Of a stretch of 8,748 bases of DNA, positions 1 through 6,785 are shown in pieces. Source of the stretch: Nitrospinaceae bacterium (GTDB taxonomy: Bacteria > Nitrospinota > Nitrospinia > Nitrospinales > VA-1). The translations under genes and the position numbers were made by a program. Each line of letters starts with the position of its first letter. Within the stretch, counting starts at the first letter, position 1. The DNA is taken from positions 1 to 8,748 of the forward strand of contig JAJDBA010000110.1 of NCBI GenBank assembly GCA_029261675.1, read 5' to 3'. The notes beneath the pieces were generated by a model. The model was given only the letters and a program-made list of their open reading frames with translations, was not told the origin of the DNA and did not search any database.

Positions 1-431
1 GCGCCATCACACACAGCACAGGCCGACATACCGTTGTTCCACATTTTTTCTTCATTTGGTACACCCATGCGTTTTGCTGTCGCACCCGTCGAAATGATCA
101 CTGAATGTGCTTTAACTTCGCGGTTTTCGGTTTTCAGCGTAAAAGGCGACTTACTTAAATCTGCTTCGATGACATCTTCCTGAACCATTTCCGTTCCGAA
201 CCGTTCCGATTGCTTACGAAACAATTGCATCAACTCTGGTCCTTCGACTCCCTCGGGAAATCCTGGATAGTTTTCCACTTCGGTTGTCGTAGTTAATTGT
301 CCCCCTGCCGATCCACCCAGCATATAGCCTTCAAACATAAAGGGGCTCAAATTTGCTCTAGCGGCATAGATAGCTGCCGTATGCCCAGCAGGACCTGACC
401 CGACAATAACCACATTCTTAACATCGCTCAT
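1..431 (-). CDS. trxB: Thioredoxin reductase, N-terminal 143 residues (runs off left edge)
   Basis: This is the FAD- and NADPH-dependent flavoprotein that reduces thioredoxin in the cytoplasm. Translating the minus strand from the ATG at 431 gives a Rossmann FAD-binding start with GSGPAG at residues 11-16, the family signature GGQLTTTTEVENYPGFP at about 43-59, an ISTGA segment at about 113-117, and the redox-active CAVC (Cys138, Cys141) followed by Asp-Gly exactly where E. coli TrxB has CATCDG. The reading frame is open to the window edge, so roughly the last half of a usual 310-320-residue protein is missing. GAAAGG at 443-438, six bases before the ATG, supports this start and overlaps the stop codon of the preceding gene. 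It lies 11 bp downstream of the secreted FGE-fold gene and is probably the distal gene of the same operon. The family call is secure; the thioredoxin partner is not visible. Confidence 0.95.
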   Translation of the reverse strand, partial: MSDVKNVVIVGSGPAGHTAAIYAARANLSPFMFEGYMLGGSAGGQLTTTTEVENYPGFPEGVEGPELMQLFRKQSERFGTEMVQEDVIEADLSKSPFTLKTENREVKAHSVIISTGATAKRMGVPNEEKMWNNGMSACAVCDG

Positions 432-437
432 TTCATA

Positions 438-443
438 CCTTTC
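438..443 (-). promoter_or_regulatory. Ribosome-binding site of trxB
   Basis: GAAAGG on the minus strand lies six bases upstream of the trxB ATG at 431. It overlaps the TAG stop codon (445-443) of the preceding gene, which suggests translational coupling between the two. Confidence 0.6.
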
Positions 444-1168
444 TATATATTCGGTCTGACACAACGAAAACCCACACCGCTGTATCTTAAATCGGGATCT
501 TTTGCCACCCGATCAGAAGTTCTAAGAAAATGATTCAAAGCGTCCCACGATCCGCCCCTCACCACTTTATTTTTTCCCTTTGCGGGCCCCGATGGATTGT
601 TCTGAACCCCCGCACTATTATAAGGACCATACCAATCCATCGTCCATTCATAAACGTTTCCCATCATATCGTAAAGGCCGTGCGAGTTCGGCTCAAAGCT
701 TCCCACTGCCACTGTCGCCCCTACTCCATAAAGCTGATTCCAATGTCCACCGCCTAACTTTTCCGCTTTCGCTGCATACTCCCACTCCGCTTCGGTTGGC
801 AAGCGACCTTTTTTCCATTTGCAAAAAGTCAATGCCTCCTGCCAGGTTGTGAACACGACAGGTTGGTTTTTCTTATTGAAATCTCCGGGCCTGTCTTCGT
901 GCAACACCTCCGGCTCACAAACTCCTGCCACAAAACATTCTCGGTAATCCCCATTCGTCACTTCATATTGATCGATATAAAAGGAATCGACATGCACTTT
1001 ATGAGGAGACTCATCGTTACACCAGTCAGCGTTGTTTTGTTCTTCTTCGCAATAAGAACTGCCCATTTCAAAATCTCCCGCCGCAATCAATATTTCTGCA
1101 AAAGCCGAAGAGCCCATACAAAAACAAAACAGGACGGTTAAAAAAAATAAGACACGTTGGTTTTTCAT
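443..1168 (-). CDS. Secreted FGE/SUMF1-fold protein without the formylglycine-generating cysteines
   Basis: The 241-residue product starts with a Sec signal peptide (residues 1-24, hydrophobic core, cleavage probable after SSAFA), so it should act in the periplasm or at the cell surface. The rest is one formylglycine-generating-enzyme (SUMF1, sulfatase-modifying factor) domain. Hallmarks are AAGDFEMGS at 29-37, VTNGDYREC at 70-78, RLPTEAEWEYAAK at 122-134, MGNVYEWTMDWY at 169-180, VRGGSW at 203-208 and GFRCVR at 233-238. The two catalytic cysteines that bind copper in true FGE lie just after the GGSW/GGSY motif. Here residues 209-232 contain no cysteine, so sulfatase activation is unlikely. 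The mature chain has six cysteines (40, 50, 78, 84, 116, 236), an even number suited to disulfides; 116 and 236 may correspond to a conserved FGE pair. Its ATG overlaps the thrC stop as ATGA, so it is translationally coupled to thrC. The fold is certain and the function is unknown; a binding or structural role is inferred. Confidence 0.9.
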   Translation of the reverse strand: MKNQRVLFFLTVLFCFCMGSSAFAEILIAAGDFEMGSSYCEEEQNNADWCNDESPHKVHVDSFYIDQYEVTNGDYRECFVAGVCEPEVLHEDRPGDFNKKNQPVVFTTWQEALTFCKWKKGRLPTEAEWEYAAKAEKLGGGHWNQLYGVGATVAVGSFEPNSHGLYDMMGNVYEWTMDWYGPYNSAGVQNNPSGPAKGKNKVVRGGSWDALNHFLRTSDRVAKDPDLRYSGVGFRCVRPNI

Positions 1169-2496
1169 GCGCCAAGTTTTTCCTGAATGGCATTCTTGAC
1201 ATCTTCATACTTTGCAGGTAGTTCAACTGCCTCGAATGCATAATCTGATTGAATGCCAGGTATCGTACCAGTATGGCATTTAAACAAAAAGTCGGTGAAT
1301 TTCAATCCATTTGCTGTTGATATCACAACCACCTTATCCTTCTTTTTAATCACGCCACGTTCTGTAAGTTTTTCCAAAACGGCCAATGCCACCCCAGTAT
1401 GCGGGCAACACAGCAAACCCGTACGATTTGCTTTGCTGGCAGCATTTGCGAGCTCTCCTTCCGTAGCTTCTTCAACGATTCCGTCAAAAGCCTTCAGGGC
1501 ACGGATGGCTTTCTTAATACTCACAGGGTCACCAATTTGAATGGCACTGGCAAGAGTTTGTTGAGCTTGTACGGGCTCGAAGGTTTTATAGTCTTGCTTG
1601 AAACTTCTATATAACGGATTAGCACGTTCTGCCTGGGCGCAAACCAGCCGTGGCAACTTATCGATCAACCCTAAATCATAAAACATCTGGAAGCCTTTAC
1701 CGATGGCACTAACGTTTCCCAGGTTTCCTCCCGGTACAATTACGAAATCGGGAACTTCCCAGTTGAATTGTTGCACCAGTTCAAAACTTATGGTTTTTTG
1801 TCCCTCGATTCTCAGCGAGTTCATCGAGTTGGCCAGATAAATATCATCATTCTGACAAACTTCACGCACCAGCTTCATACAACCGTCGAAATCAGTATCC
1901 AGAGAAAGAGTTAGAACTCCATGTGTGATCGGTTGAATCAATTGAGTTAATGAAACTTTATCTTTAGGAAGAAAAACAATTGCCGGGATTCCTGCAACGG
2001 CACAATAGGCGGCTAGAGAAGCCGAGGTGTCACCCGTGGAAGCGCAAGCTACGGCTTTAATATTTTTGCCCTGCGACATCATTTGCTTAACCATTGATAC
2101 AAGAATGGTCATGCCAAGATCCTTGAATGACCCTGTATGTGCCATGCCGCATTGCTTAACCCACAAATCTTCAAGTCCCAGTTGGTCGCCCAGCCTATCG
2201 GCCCAGAAAAGATTAGTGCCGCCTTCGTAGGTGGAAACAATATTTTCGTTGTCTACCATCGGGCAAACCAGTTCTTTTTTCCCCCAAACCGAGCTGCCAT
2301 AAGGCCATTTGTTTTTTCGATAACGACCTTCAAACAGATCTTTCCATTCTTGGGCAGACCTCTTCTTCAGTTCATCCATATCGTGCTGAACTTCAAGCAA
2401 CTCGTTACAATCGCGACAGCGGTAAACAATATCGGTCAGCTCATACCGGTTACCACATTCCAAATTGATACATTGAAACCAGGCTTTAAATTCCAT
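1165..2496 (-). CDS. thrC: Threonine synthase
   Basis: This PLP enzyme converts O-phosphohomoserine to threonine and phosphate in the cytoplasm. The 443-residue length is normal. The N-terminus has a small zinc-ribbon-like segment with Cys9, Cys14, Cys27 and Cys30, common in the shorter threonine synthase class. The PLP lysine lies in HTGSFKDLGM (Lys125) after the family motif YEGGTNLFWA at 90-99. CASTGDTSAS at 151-160 and the glycine-rich phosphate-binding loop PGGNLGN at 255-261 are intact, and CCPHTGVA at 363-370 is the usual C-terminal signature. The gene begins two bases after the hom stop and ends in an ATGA overlap with the next gene, so translation is tightly coupled. Only a weak purine run (GGAAAAA) precedes the ATG. 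Homoserine kinase (thrB), needed to make the substrate, is not in the window. The related family member cysteate synthase is a possible alternative, but the hom neighbour makes threonine synthase far more likely. Confidence 0.96.
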   Translation of the reverse strand: MEFKAWFQCINLECGNRYELTDIVYRCRDCNELLEVQHDMDELKKRSAQEWKDLFEGRYRKNKWPYGSSVWGKKELVCPMVDNENIVSTYEGGTNLFWADRLGDQLGLEDLWVKQCGMAHTGSFKDLGMTILVSMVKQMMSQGKNIKAVACASTGDTSASLAAYCAVAGIPAIVFLPKDKVSLTQLIQPITHGVLTLSLDTDFDGCMKLVREVCQNDDIYLANSMNSLRIEGQKTISFELVQQFNWEVPDFVIVPGGNLGNVSAIGKGFQMFYDLGLIDKLPRLVCAQAERANPLYRSFKQDYKTFEPVQAQQTLASAIQIGDPVSIKKAIRALKAFDGIVEEATEGELANAASKANRTGLLCCPHTGVALAVLEKLTERGVIKKKDKVVVISTANGLKFTDFLFKCHTGTIPGIQSDYAFEAVELPAKYEDVKNAIQEKLGA

Positions 2497-2498
2497 TT

Positions 2499-3803
2499 CT
2501 ATTTTTCCACACGGATGAGGTTAGACTTGCCACAAACAACATCAAGTTGTTCTATTTCTTTCAAGGCATTTTGGATATTCTCTTCGCTGGATCGATGGCA
2601 CATCATTACCAAAGAAACAGCACCGCCTTTTTCTCCTCTTCCTCTTTGGATCATGGACTCGATACTGATACCATGATCGCCGAGAATGCCTGAAATTTTC
2701 GAGAGCACACCTGGCTTGTCCTGAACGTTAAACCGCAAAAAATATTCCGACTCAATAGTACTTATATCTTTTAAGGGAACTGACTTGATTTCTGATTTTT
2801 GGAAAGAAGAAGCAGGCATTCTATCTTGCGCATTAGAAATAATGTTGCGGGCTATCTCTACCACATCCCCCATCACTGCACTGCCTGTAGGTAATGCACC
2901 GGCTCCATGCCCAACCAGAATATTTTCTTCCATCATATCATCACAAACACGAATAGCGTTTAAAGCACCATTCACACTCGCCATTGGATGGTCGCTGGGG
3001 ATCATTGCAGGGTGGACACGAATATCAATCGCTTCGCCATCACACTTCGATATTGCAAGCAATTTGATTCGATAACCAAATTCCCGAGCGCATTCGATAT
3101 CCTCAGCCGTAATATTAGTAATACCCGCAACACTAACATCTTCAAACTTAACCGACGTTCCATATGCAAGGCGGGCTAAAACTGTAATTTTATGAGCAGA
3201 GTCGATTCCTTCAATATCAAATGTCGGATCGGCTTCAGCAAAACCTTTCTCTTGTGCCTCCTTCAAAGCAACATCGAAATCGCAATTTTCATCCGACATT
3301 TTACTGAGAATATAATTCGCGGTGCCATTGACAATTCCCTCAATGGATTCAATTCGATTTGCCACAAATGCCTCGCGGATAGATCGAATAATCGGAATGG
3401 CACCCCCAATGGATGCTTCGAATCCAATGGAGAGCCCTTTCTCATCGACCAAACCAAAAAGCTCATCTCCATGCTTAGCCAGCAATGCTTTATTGGCTGT
3501 CACCACATGCTTGCCGTTATTAAGAGCTTTTAGGATGAAACTTCTAGCGGGCTCATAACCACCCATCAACTCAATAACGATATCAATTTCCGGGTTATCG
3601 AGAATGTCACCCACTGAAGTGGTCAAAACACCCTCTTCAATTTGAACGCCTCGATCGGTTTCAATATCCAGGTCGGCAATTTTGGCGAGGCGCACTGTAG
3701 CACCTAATCTTTTTTGAATTATTTCCTGATTATCGAAAAGAATTTTTGCGACACCCGCTCCAATGGTGCCAAACCCTATCAATCCAACATTTATCGTTTT
3801 CAT
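2499..3803 (-). CDS. hom: Homoserine dehydrogenase with C-terminal ACT domain
   Basis: This enzyme reduces aspartate 4-semialdehyde to homoserine with NAD(P)H, the branch step leading to threonine and methionine. The 434 residues are typical of the monofunctional enzyme without a fused aspartokinase. The N-terminal Rossmann domain shows GLIGFGTIGAGV at 7-18 and the catalytic-region lysine in TANKALLAK (Lys105). The catalytic domain contains IVNGTANYILSKM at 157-169 and the active-site block with Glu190, Asp201 and Lys205 (GFAEADP, GIDSAHK). The C-terminus from about 353 is an ACT domain (VQDKPGVLSKISGILGDHGI), the usual site of threonine feedback, so allosteric inhibition by threonine is likely. 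The ATG at 3803 has only a weak GGAT before it, but a tiny frame ending in ATGA overlaps it. It sits 45 bp downstream of the aminotransferase and two bases upstream of thrC. Confidence 0.97.
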   Translation of the reverse strand: MKTINVGLIGFGTIGAGVAKILFDNQEIIQKRLGATVRLAKIADLDIETDRGVQIEEGVLTTSVGDILDNPEIDIVIELMGGYEPARSFILKALNNGKHVVTANKALLAKHGDELFGLVDEKGLSIGFEASIGGAIPIIRSIREAFVANRIESIEGIVNGTANYILSKMSDENCDFDVALKEAQEKGFAEADPTFDIEGIDSAHKITVLARLAYGTSVKFEDVSVAGITNITAEDIECAREFGYRIKLLAISKCDGEAIDIRVHPAMIPSDHPMASVNGALNAIRVCDDMMEENILVGHGAGALPTGSAVMGDVVEIARNIISNAQDRMPASSFQKSEIKSVPLKDISTIESEYFLRFNVQDKPGVLSKISGILGDHGISIESMIQRGRGEKGGAVSLVMMCHRSSEENIQNALKEIEQLDVVCGKSNLIRVEK

Positions 3804-3830
3804 TTATTATCCATTTTGACAAATCCCCCC
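3800..3830 (-). promoter_or_regulatory. Possible coupled leader: G-run and four-codon mini-frame overlapping the hom start
   Basis: On the minus strand a GGGGGGA run (3830-3824) lies about nine bases before ATG GAT AAT AAA TGA (3814-3800), a four-codon frame whose stop overlaps the hom ATG as ATGA. The G-run is at a workable ribosome-binding distance for the mini-frame but about 20 bases from the hom ATG. Translation of the mini-frame could deliver ribosomes to hom. Chance is a real alternative. Confidence 0.3.
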
Positions 3831-3848
3831 ACCACAAGCGGAGTAACG

Positions 3849-5015
3849 TTAAAAGACTTCTCGAATACCTCTTACGGCTTGACGAATTCTATGTTCATTC
3901 TCTACCAGTGAAAAACGAACAAAATGATCACCGCCTTCTCCAAAACCAATTCCCGGTGCAACTGCTACTTTGGCTTTTTCCAGCAGCATTTTTGAAAACT
4001 CCAGCGATCCCATTGCTTTAAACTGATCGGGGATTTCTGCCCAAACCATCATAGTTGCTTTGGGAGGAGTCACCTTCCATCCCATTCGGTTCAGCGATTC
4101 ACATAAAACATCGCGTCGACTTCTATATGTTTCTGTTATTTCTTCGACACAATCCCGTGGTCCGTTCAACGCAACCGTTGCCGCAATCTGAATCGGTTGG
4201 AACATACCGTAATCCTGATAACTTTTTATTCGAGCAAGCGCATTAATTATTTCACTGTTTCCAACTGCGAACCCGACTCGCCATCCCGGCATATTATAAC
4301 TTTTTGACAAAGTAAAAAACTCTATTCCAACATCCTTTGCTCCGGGAACCTGCAAAAAACTAGGCGCCTTATATCCATCAAACACAATATCCCCATATGC
4401 AAAATCATGAATAACGATTAAATCGTGTTCCTTGGCAAAATCCACTATTTTTTCAAAGAAGTCGATATCCACTATTTGGGTGGTGGGATTATGTGGAAAA
4501 TTAATGATCATTGCTTTTGGTCGAGGCCAGTTGCGCTTGAAGGCATCAAGCAATCCTTCAAAGAAATCCGAACCTGGCCCAAGAGGCACATGAATCACAT
4601 CGGCATTTGCCAGAATAAAGGCATAAGTATGAATCGGATAAGTTGGAGTCGGCACCAGCACAGAATCTCCTGGCGTTGTGATAGCCAAAGCAAGATGCGA
4701 GATGCCCTCTTTTGAGCCTATGGTGGCAATGGCTTCTGAGTTCGGGTCTAGATCGACATCATAATTGCGCTTGTACCAATCGCATATCGCAAGCCGAAGT
4801 TTAAAAATACCTTTGGACAGGGAATAGCGGTGATTGGCCTCTTTTTGCGCAGCTTCAATCAACTTATCAACAATGTGAGTCGGGGTGGGCATATCGGGAT
4901 TGCCCAAACCAAAGTCGATGATATCCTCGCCTCTTCGACGTGCATCGTATTTAAGATCGTTAACGATCCCGAGCACATAGGGAGGAAGGCGTTTTATGCG
5001 TGAAAATTCTCTCAT
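3849..5015 (-). CDS. alaC: AlaC-type PLP aminotransferase (alanine or related transaminase)
   Basis: This class I/II fold-type I aminotransferase of 388 residues resembles E. coli AlaC, the glutamate-pyruvate transaminase, along its whole length as recalled. Shared motifs are RIKRLPPYV at 6-14, RRRGEDIIDFGLGNPD at 26-41, TIGSKEGISHLALA at 98-111, FPHNPTTQ at 173-180, HDFAYGDIVFDG at 203-214 and the PLP lysine in FFTLSKSYNMPGWRVGF (Lys238). Asn176, Asp204, Tyr207, Arg246 and the carboxylate-binding Arg367 (HFVRFSL) are in place. The ATG at 5015 gives the family N-terminus. No Shine-Dalgarno site precedes it; the region is A/U-rich. It is the first gene of the minus operon, 45 bp before hom. 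Relatives next to hom and thrC are often labelled aspartate aminotransferase, and an aspartate-supplying role cannot be excluded from sequence. The PLP aminotransferase class is certain; the substrate is only probable. Confidence 0.88.
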   Translation of the reverse strand: MREFSRIKRLPPYVLGIVNDLKYDARRRGEDIIDFGLGNPDMPTPTHIVDKLIEAAQKEANHRYSLSKGIFKLRLAICDWYKRNYDVDLDPNSEAIATIGSKEGISHLALAITTPGDSVLVPTPTYPIHTYAFILANADVIHVPLGPGSDFFEGLLDAFKRNWPRPKAMIINFPHNPTTQIVDIDFFEKIVDFAKEHDLIVIHDFAYGDIVFDGYKAPSFLQVPGAKDVGIEFFTLSKSYNMPGWRVGFAVGNSEIINALARIKSYQDYGMFQPIQIAATVALNGPRDCVEEITETYRSRRDVLCESLNRMGWKVTPPKATMMVWAEIPDQFKAMGSLEFSKMLLEKAKVAVAPGIGFGEGGDHFVRFSLVENEHRIRQAVRGIREVF

Positions 5016-5044
5016 TTAAAAGCGATAAATATAAAAATTTTACA

Positions 5045-5050
5045 TATAAT
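5045..5050 (+). promoter_or_regulatory. Perfect -10 box facing uppP
   Basis: TATAAT on the plus strand matches the sigma-70 -10 consensus fully, but no recognisable -35 box lies 15-19 bases upstream and no extended -10 TG is present. If used, it would produce a leader of over 200 nt for uppP that includes the foldable island. The surroundings are AT-rich, so a chance match is quite possible. Confidence 0.25.
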
Positions 5051-5081
5051 CAGGATAGGCCAAACCAAAAGGATGTGTCTC

Positions 5082-5130
5082 AGAGTTGTGCGGAGGCAAC
5101 CTGCTAAATTCCAACGGGGTCTGACAATAG
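5082..5130. other. GC-richer foldable island in the divergent intergenic region
   Basis: Within an AT-rich spacer this stretch is more GC-rich and can fold on either strand. TCAGA and TCTGA arms, each extended by two bases past a 2-nt bulge, enclose a GTTG/CAAC hairpin. On the plus strand it carries GGCAACCTGC and TAAATTCC, short strings that recall the core of SAM-I riboswitches. The P2 pseudoknot parts of that family are not recognisable and uppP is not a methionine gene, so no riboswitch is called. On the minus strand it would form most of the operon leader. Confidence 0.3.
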
Positions 5131-5137
5131 CAAGCGT

Positions 5138-5166
5138 AAGATATCACAATTTAAATAACCCGGCAA
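5138..5166 (-). promoter_or_regulatory. Candidate sigma-70 promoter of the alaC-hom-thrC operon
   Basis: On the minus strand TTGCCG (5166-5161) and TATCTT (5143-5138) are separated by exactly 17 bases, with four of six consensus matches in each box. Transcription would start near 5131, giving a leader of about 115 nt before the aminotransferase ATG. It is the best-spaced candidate I found in this divergent region, but neither box is strong. Confidence 0.4.
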
Positions 5167-5256
5167 ACCCAAACCTCCTTACAAAATAATGCTTTTCATG
5201 GGGCTTACCCTCTTGCATTTAAGCTCTGGCTGTAGGAACCTTTATGTCGAAATTTT

Positions 5257-5262
5257 AAAGGG
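5257..5262 (+). promoter_or_regulatory. Candidate ribosome-binding site of uppP, unusually distant
   Basis: AAAGGG is the only purine-rich Shine-Dalgarno-like run near the uppP ATG, but it is 13 bases away, longer than the usual 5-9. No ATG, GTG or TTG lies in frame closer to it, so ATG 5276 is kept as the start and weak initiation is likely. Confidence 0.4.
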
Positions 5263-5275
5263 CATTTAAAAACAC

Positions 5276-6076
5276 ATGGAATTGATTCAAATCATAATAT
5301 TGGGCATCATCCAAGGGTTGACAGAGTTTTTACCTGTATCCAGTTCTTGCCACCTTATTCTCACCCCTTTGGTTTTTAATTTTGACGATCAAGGCCTGGC
5401 TCTTGATGCCATTCTGCATTTAGGGACCTTAATGGCCATTATAATTTTTTTCAAAAAAGATCTTTTAGATATATTCAAAGGCCTTTTTGACCGAGAACGG
5501 GATACACATCAGATTGCTTGGTGCATTATGGCAGCTTCGCTCCCTGCAGGATTGATAGGCTTATTTTTTGCGGAATGGATTGAGTCCAATTTACGCAGTC
5601 CAACTTTTGTAGCCATAAACCTTTTAATATGGTCTGCCGTTTTTTATATAGCAGATCGCTCTTCCAAAAAGAAAAACCAATCCGAATTAAAAGAACTGAA
5701 GTTTTCACAAATCTTTTTCATTGGCTGTGCTCAAGCTATAGCCCTCTTACCAGGAACATCTCGCTCAGGGATAACTATTGCTGCGGGACTGTTCGGCAAT
5801 CTCAATCACACTGCTGCAACCCGGTTTTCCTTTCTTCTGGGAGCTCCTATCATATTTGCGGCAGGCATGCACAAACTCATCTCATTCATTTCTCAGCCCA
5901 ACTCCCTTCAAGATTACACACACTTGCACCTGATCGTCGGACTCGGAGTCAGTTTTCTAGTGGGATTGCTGGCTATCAAACTACTTTTGAAGGTCGTGGC
6001 GAAAGCGGGGCTGTTGCCTTTTATTATTTACAGGGTGATTCTCGCGGTGGGCATTCTCATTTACTATCAAAGATAA
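5276..6076 (+). CDS. uppP: Undecaprenyl-diphosphate phosphatase
   Basis: This integral inner-membrane enzyme dephosphorylates undecaprenyl pyrophosphate so that the lipid carrier can be reused for peptidoglycan and other envelope polymers; overexpression of the family gives bacitracin resistance, hence the old name bacA. The 266 residues are a normal length. The first signature reads GLTEFLPVSSSCHL at 14-27 with Glu17 and His26 aligned to E. coli Glu21 and His30. The second is LLPGTSRSG at 157-165 with the essential Arg163. Several hydrophobic segments are visible, about 45-60, 82-101, 110-126, 144-160, 184-202, 217-238 and 246-264. Two family positions differ from E. coli: Gln13 replaces the first glutamate, which is common in the family, and Cys25 replaces the glycine or alanine before the histidine. 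It stands alone on the plus strand and ends at the bidirectional terminator. Confidence 0.96.
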   Translation: MELIQIIILGIIQGLTEFLPVSSSCHLILTPLVFNFDDQGLALDAILHLGTLMAIIIFFKKDLLDIFKGLFDRERDTHQIAWCIMAASLPAGLIGLFFAEWIESNLRSPTFVAINLLIWSAVFYIADRSSKKKNQSELKELKFSQIFFIGCAQAIALLPGTSRSGITIAAGLFGNLNHTAATRFSFLLGAPIIFAAGMHKLISFISQPNSLQDYTHLHLIVGLGVSFLVGLLAIKLLLKVVAKAGLLPFIIYRVILAVGILIYYQR

Positions 6077-6084
6077 AAAAGGCA

Positions 6085-6120
6085 ATAAAAAAGCCGACCT
6101 GATAAAAATCAGGTCGGCTT
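6085..6120 (-). terminator. Strong intrinsic terminator between converging genes
   Basis: A perfect 13-bp stem (AAGCCGACCTGAT at 6091-6103 and its complement at 6108-6120) closes a four-base loop. Read on the minus strand it is followed by six T residues (6090-6085), so it ends transcription of the 143-residue secreted-protein gene 22 bases after its stop. On the plus strand the following TTAAATTAATT is a weaker T-tract, but it probably also stops uppP, whose stop lies 14 bases before the hairpin. Confidence 0.92.
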
Positions 6121-6141
6121 AAATTAATTACTTCTTAGTGA

Positions 6142-6573
6142 TTAACCACAGGTTACGGTAACAGGAACCGTGCCCGTGTTGTGAATGCGAACTTCACCAC
6201 TGATATCACCAATGGAATCACCACGACTGAAGTTATTCTGATGGCCGATAGTAATAGATTTTACACCCTTGGAATACTTGCTTGGCATTCCCACCTGAGC
6301 ATTGCCTGCTGCACCACCGCCATGACCCGGAAAGCTCATGTCGTCGTTAGGAGCTAATGTAAAAGGAACGGTGGTAAAATTTGAAGACTTCCAAATATAA
6401 CCATTAGCGGCACCACGATCTTCTGCATCTCCATTACTAGCGGTTTCAAAATTAATCGATCCGGCGAAGTTGCATTTACTCATTCCACCCGGAGCCACAT
6501 TTGCTGCAAACGCAGAAGCTGCGAGACAAAATGAAGCAACGGTAACAAATAAAACAATAGCGAGTTTTCTCAT
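6142..6573 (-). CDS. Small exported protein of unknown function
   Basis: I do not recognise a family for this 143-residue product. It begins with a classic Sec signal peptide: charged MRK, a hydrophobic core, and a likely cleavage after AASAFA at residue 23. The mature chain of about 120 residues has no membrane segment and exactly two cysteines, Cys34 near the new N-terminus and Cys142 next to last, which could close the chain by one disulfide. A glycine-rich stretch (GHGGGAAGNA, 83-92) lies mid-chain, and the end (EVRIHNTGTVPVTVTC) alternates polar and hydrophobic residues like beta strands, so a beta-rich fold is inferred. An ideal Shine-Dalgarno (GGGAGGA) sits seven bases before the ATG. 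The gene is monocistronic, with its own near-consensus promoter, a leader of about 200 nt and a strong terminator, which together suggest abundant expression. No enzymatic motif is visible. Confidence 0.85.
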   Translation of the reverse strand: MRKLAIVLFVTVASFCLAASAFAANVAPGGMSKCNFAGSINFETASNGDAEDRGAANGYIWKSSNFTTVPFTLAPNDDMSFPGHGGGAAGNAQVGMPSKYSKGVKSITIGHQNNFSRGDSIGDISGEVRIHNTGTVPVTVTCG

Positions 6574-6579
6574 TGTAAA

Positions 6580-6588
6580 TCCTCCCTT
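6580..6588 (-). promoter_or_regulatory. Strong ribosome-binding site of the secreted-protein gene
   Basis: AAGGGAGGA on the minus strand, with GGAGG ending seven bases before the ATG at 6573, is close to the ideal anti-Shine-Dalgarno complement. It is the best ribosome-binding site seen in the window and fixes this start. Confidence 0.8.
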
Positions 6589-6740
6589 ACCCTAGTTAAC
6601 AAAAGTTCACCTACAAATATTCAAAATAAGACAGTTTCAAGAAATTGCCTCTCCCTATAATGAACATTTCAAAGAACCACTTACCTTTACCTCCCAGCGA
6701 CTGAAGATAATGCGACTTTAAAAACCGCCTTGACACTAAG

Positions 6741-6772
6741 TATTAATCCTACAAAATAAGTAGGAATTAATA
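6741..6772. repeat. Inverted repeat just downstream of the promoter
   Basis: TATTAATCCTAC (6741-6752) and its complement (6760-6772, with one extra A at 6765) flank the seven-base loop AAAATAA. It begins about seven bases after the predicted start point of the minus-strand promoter, so it is either a repressor-type operator or a hairpin at the 5' end of the transcript. There is no T-tract directly after it in the minus direction, which argues against a terminator. Confidence 0.65.
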
Positions 6773-6785
6773 CCCATATTCGCAA

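Noticed and set aside
2137..2676. A 179-codon plus-strand frame across the thrC/hom junction.
   Set aside because: It is antisense to two firmly identified coupled genes, has no ribosome-binding site, and its translation has no recognisable domain.
5082..5130. SAM-I riboswitch on the plus strand, suggested by GGCAACC and AATTCC.
   Set aside because: The P2/pseudoknot elements and the P3-P4 arrangement are missing, the element is too short, and the downstream gene is uppP, not a methionine or SAM gene. Kept only as a foldable island.
5199..5219. A sigma-54-like arrangement of GG and GC elements (TGGGG then TTGCA) upstream of uppP.
   Set aside because: The GG and GC pairs are 11 bases apart instead of the strictly required 10, and the rest of the -24 box does not match.
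5189..5269. A 26-codon plus-strand frame ending six bases before uppP, with a leucine-rich start and LSSGC resembling a lipobox.
   Set aside because: No Shine-Dalgarno precedes its ATG, the lipobox leucine is at the wrong position, and it is too short to distinguish from chance in this spacer.
5629..6102. A 157-codon frame in another register of uppP.
   Set aside because: It overlaps the well-supported uppP frame, has an implausible composition, and its end runs into the terminator hairpin.
6618..6674. An 18-codon minus-strand frame within the leader of the secreted-protein gene.
   Set aside because: The nearest Shine-Dalgarno-like sequences are 16 or more bases from its ATG and the peptide shows no codon bias relevant to attenuation.
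6741..6772. The inverted repeat as an intrinsic terminator for the pyrophosphorylase gene.
   Set aside because: Read on the minus strand it is not followed by a T-tract, its stem is AT-rich with a bulge, and it lies downstream of a strong promoter.
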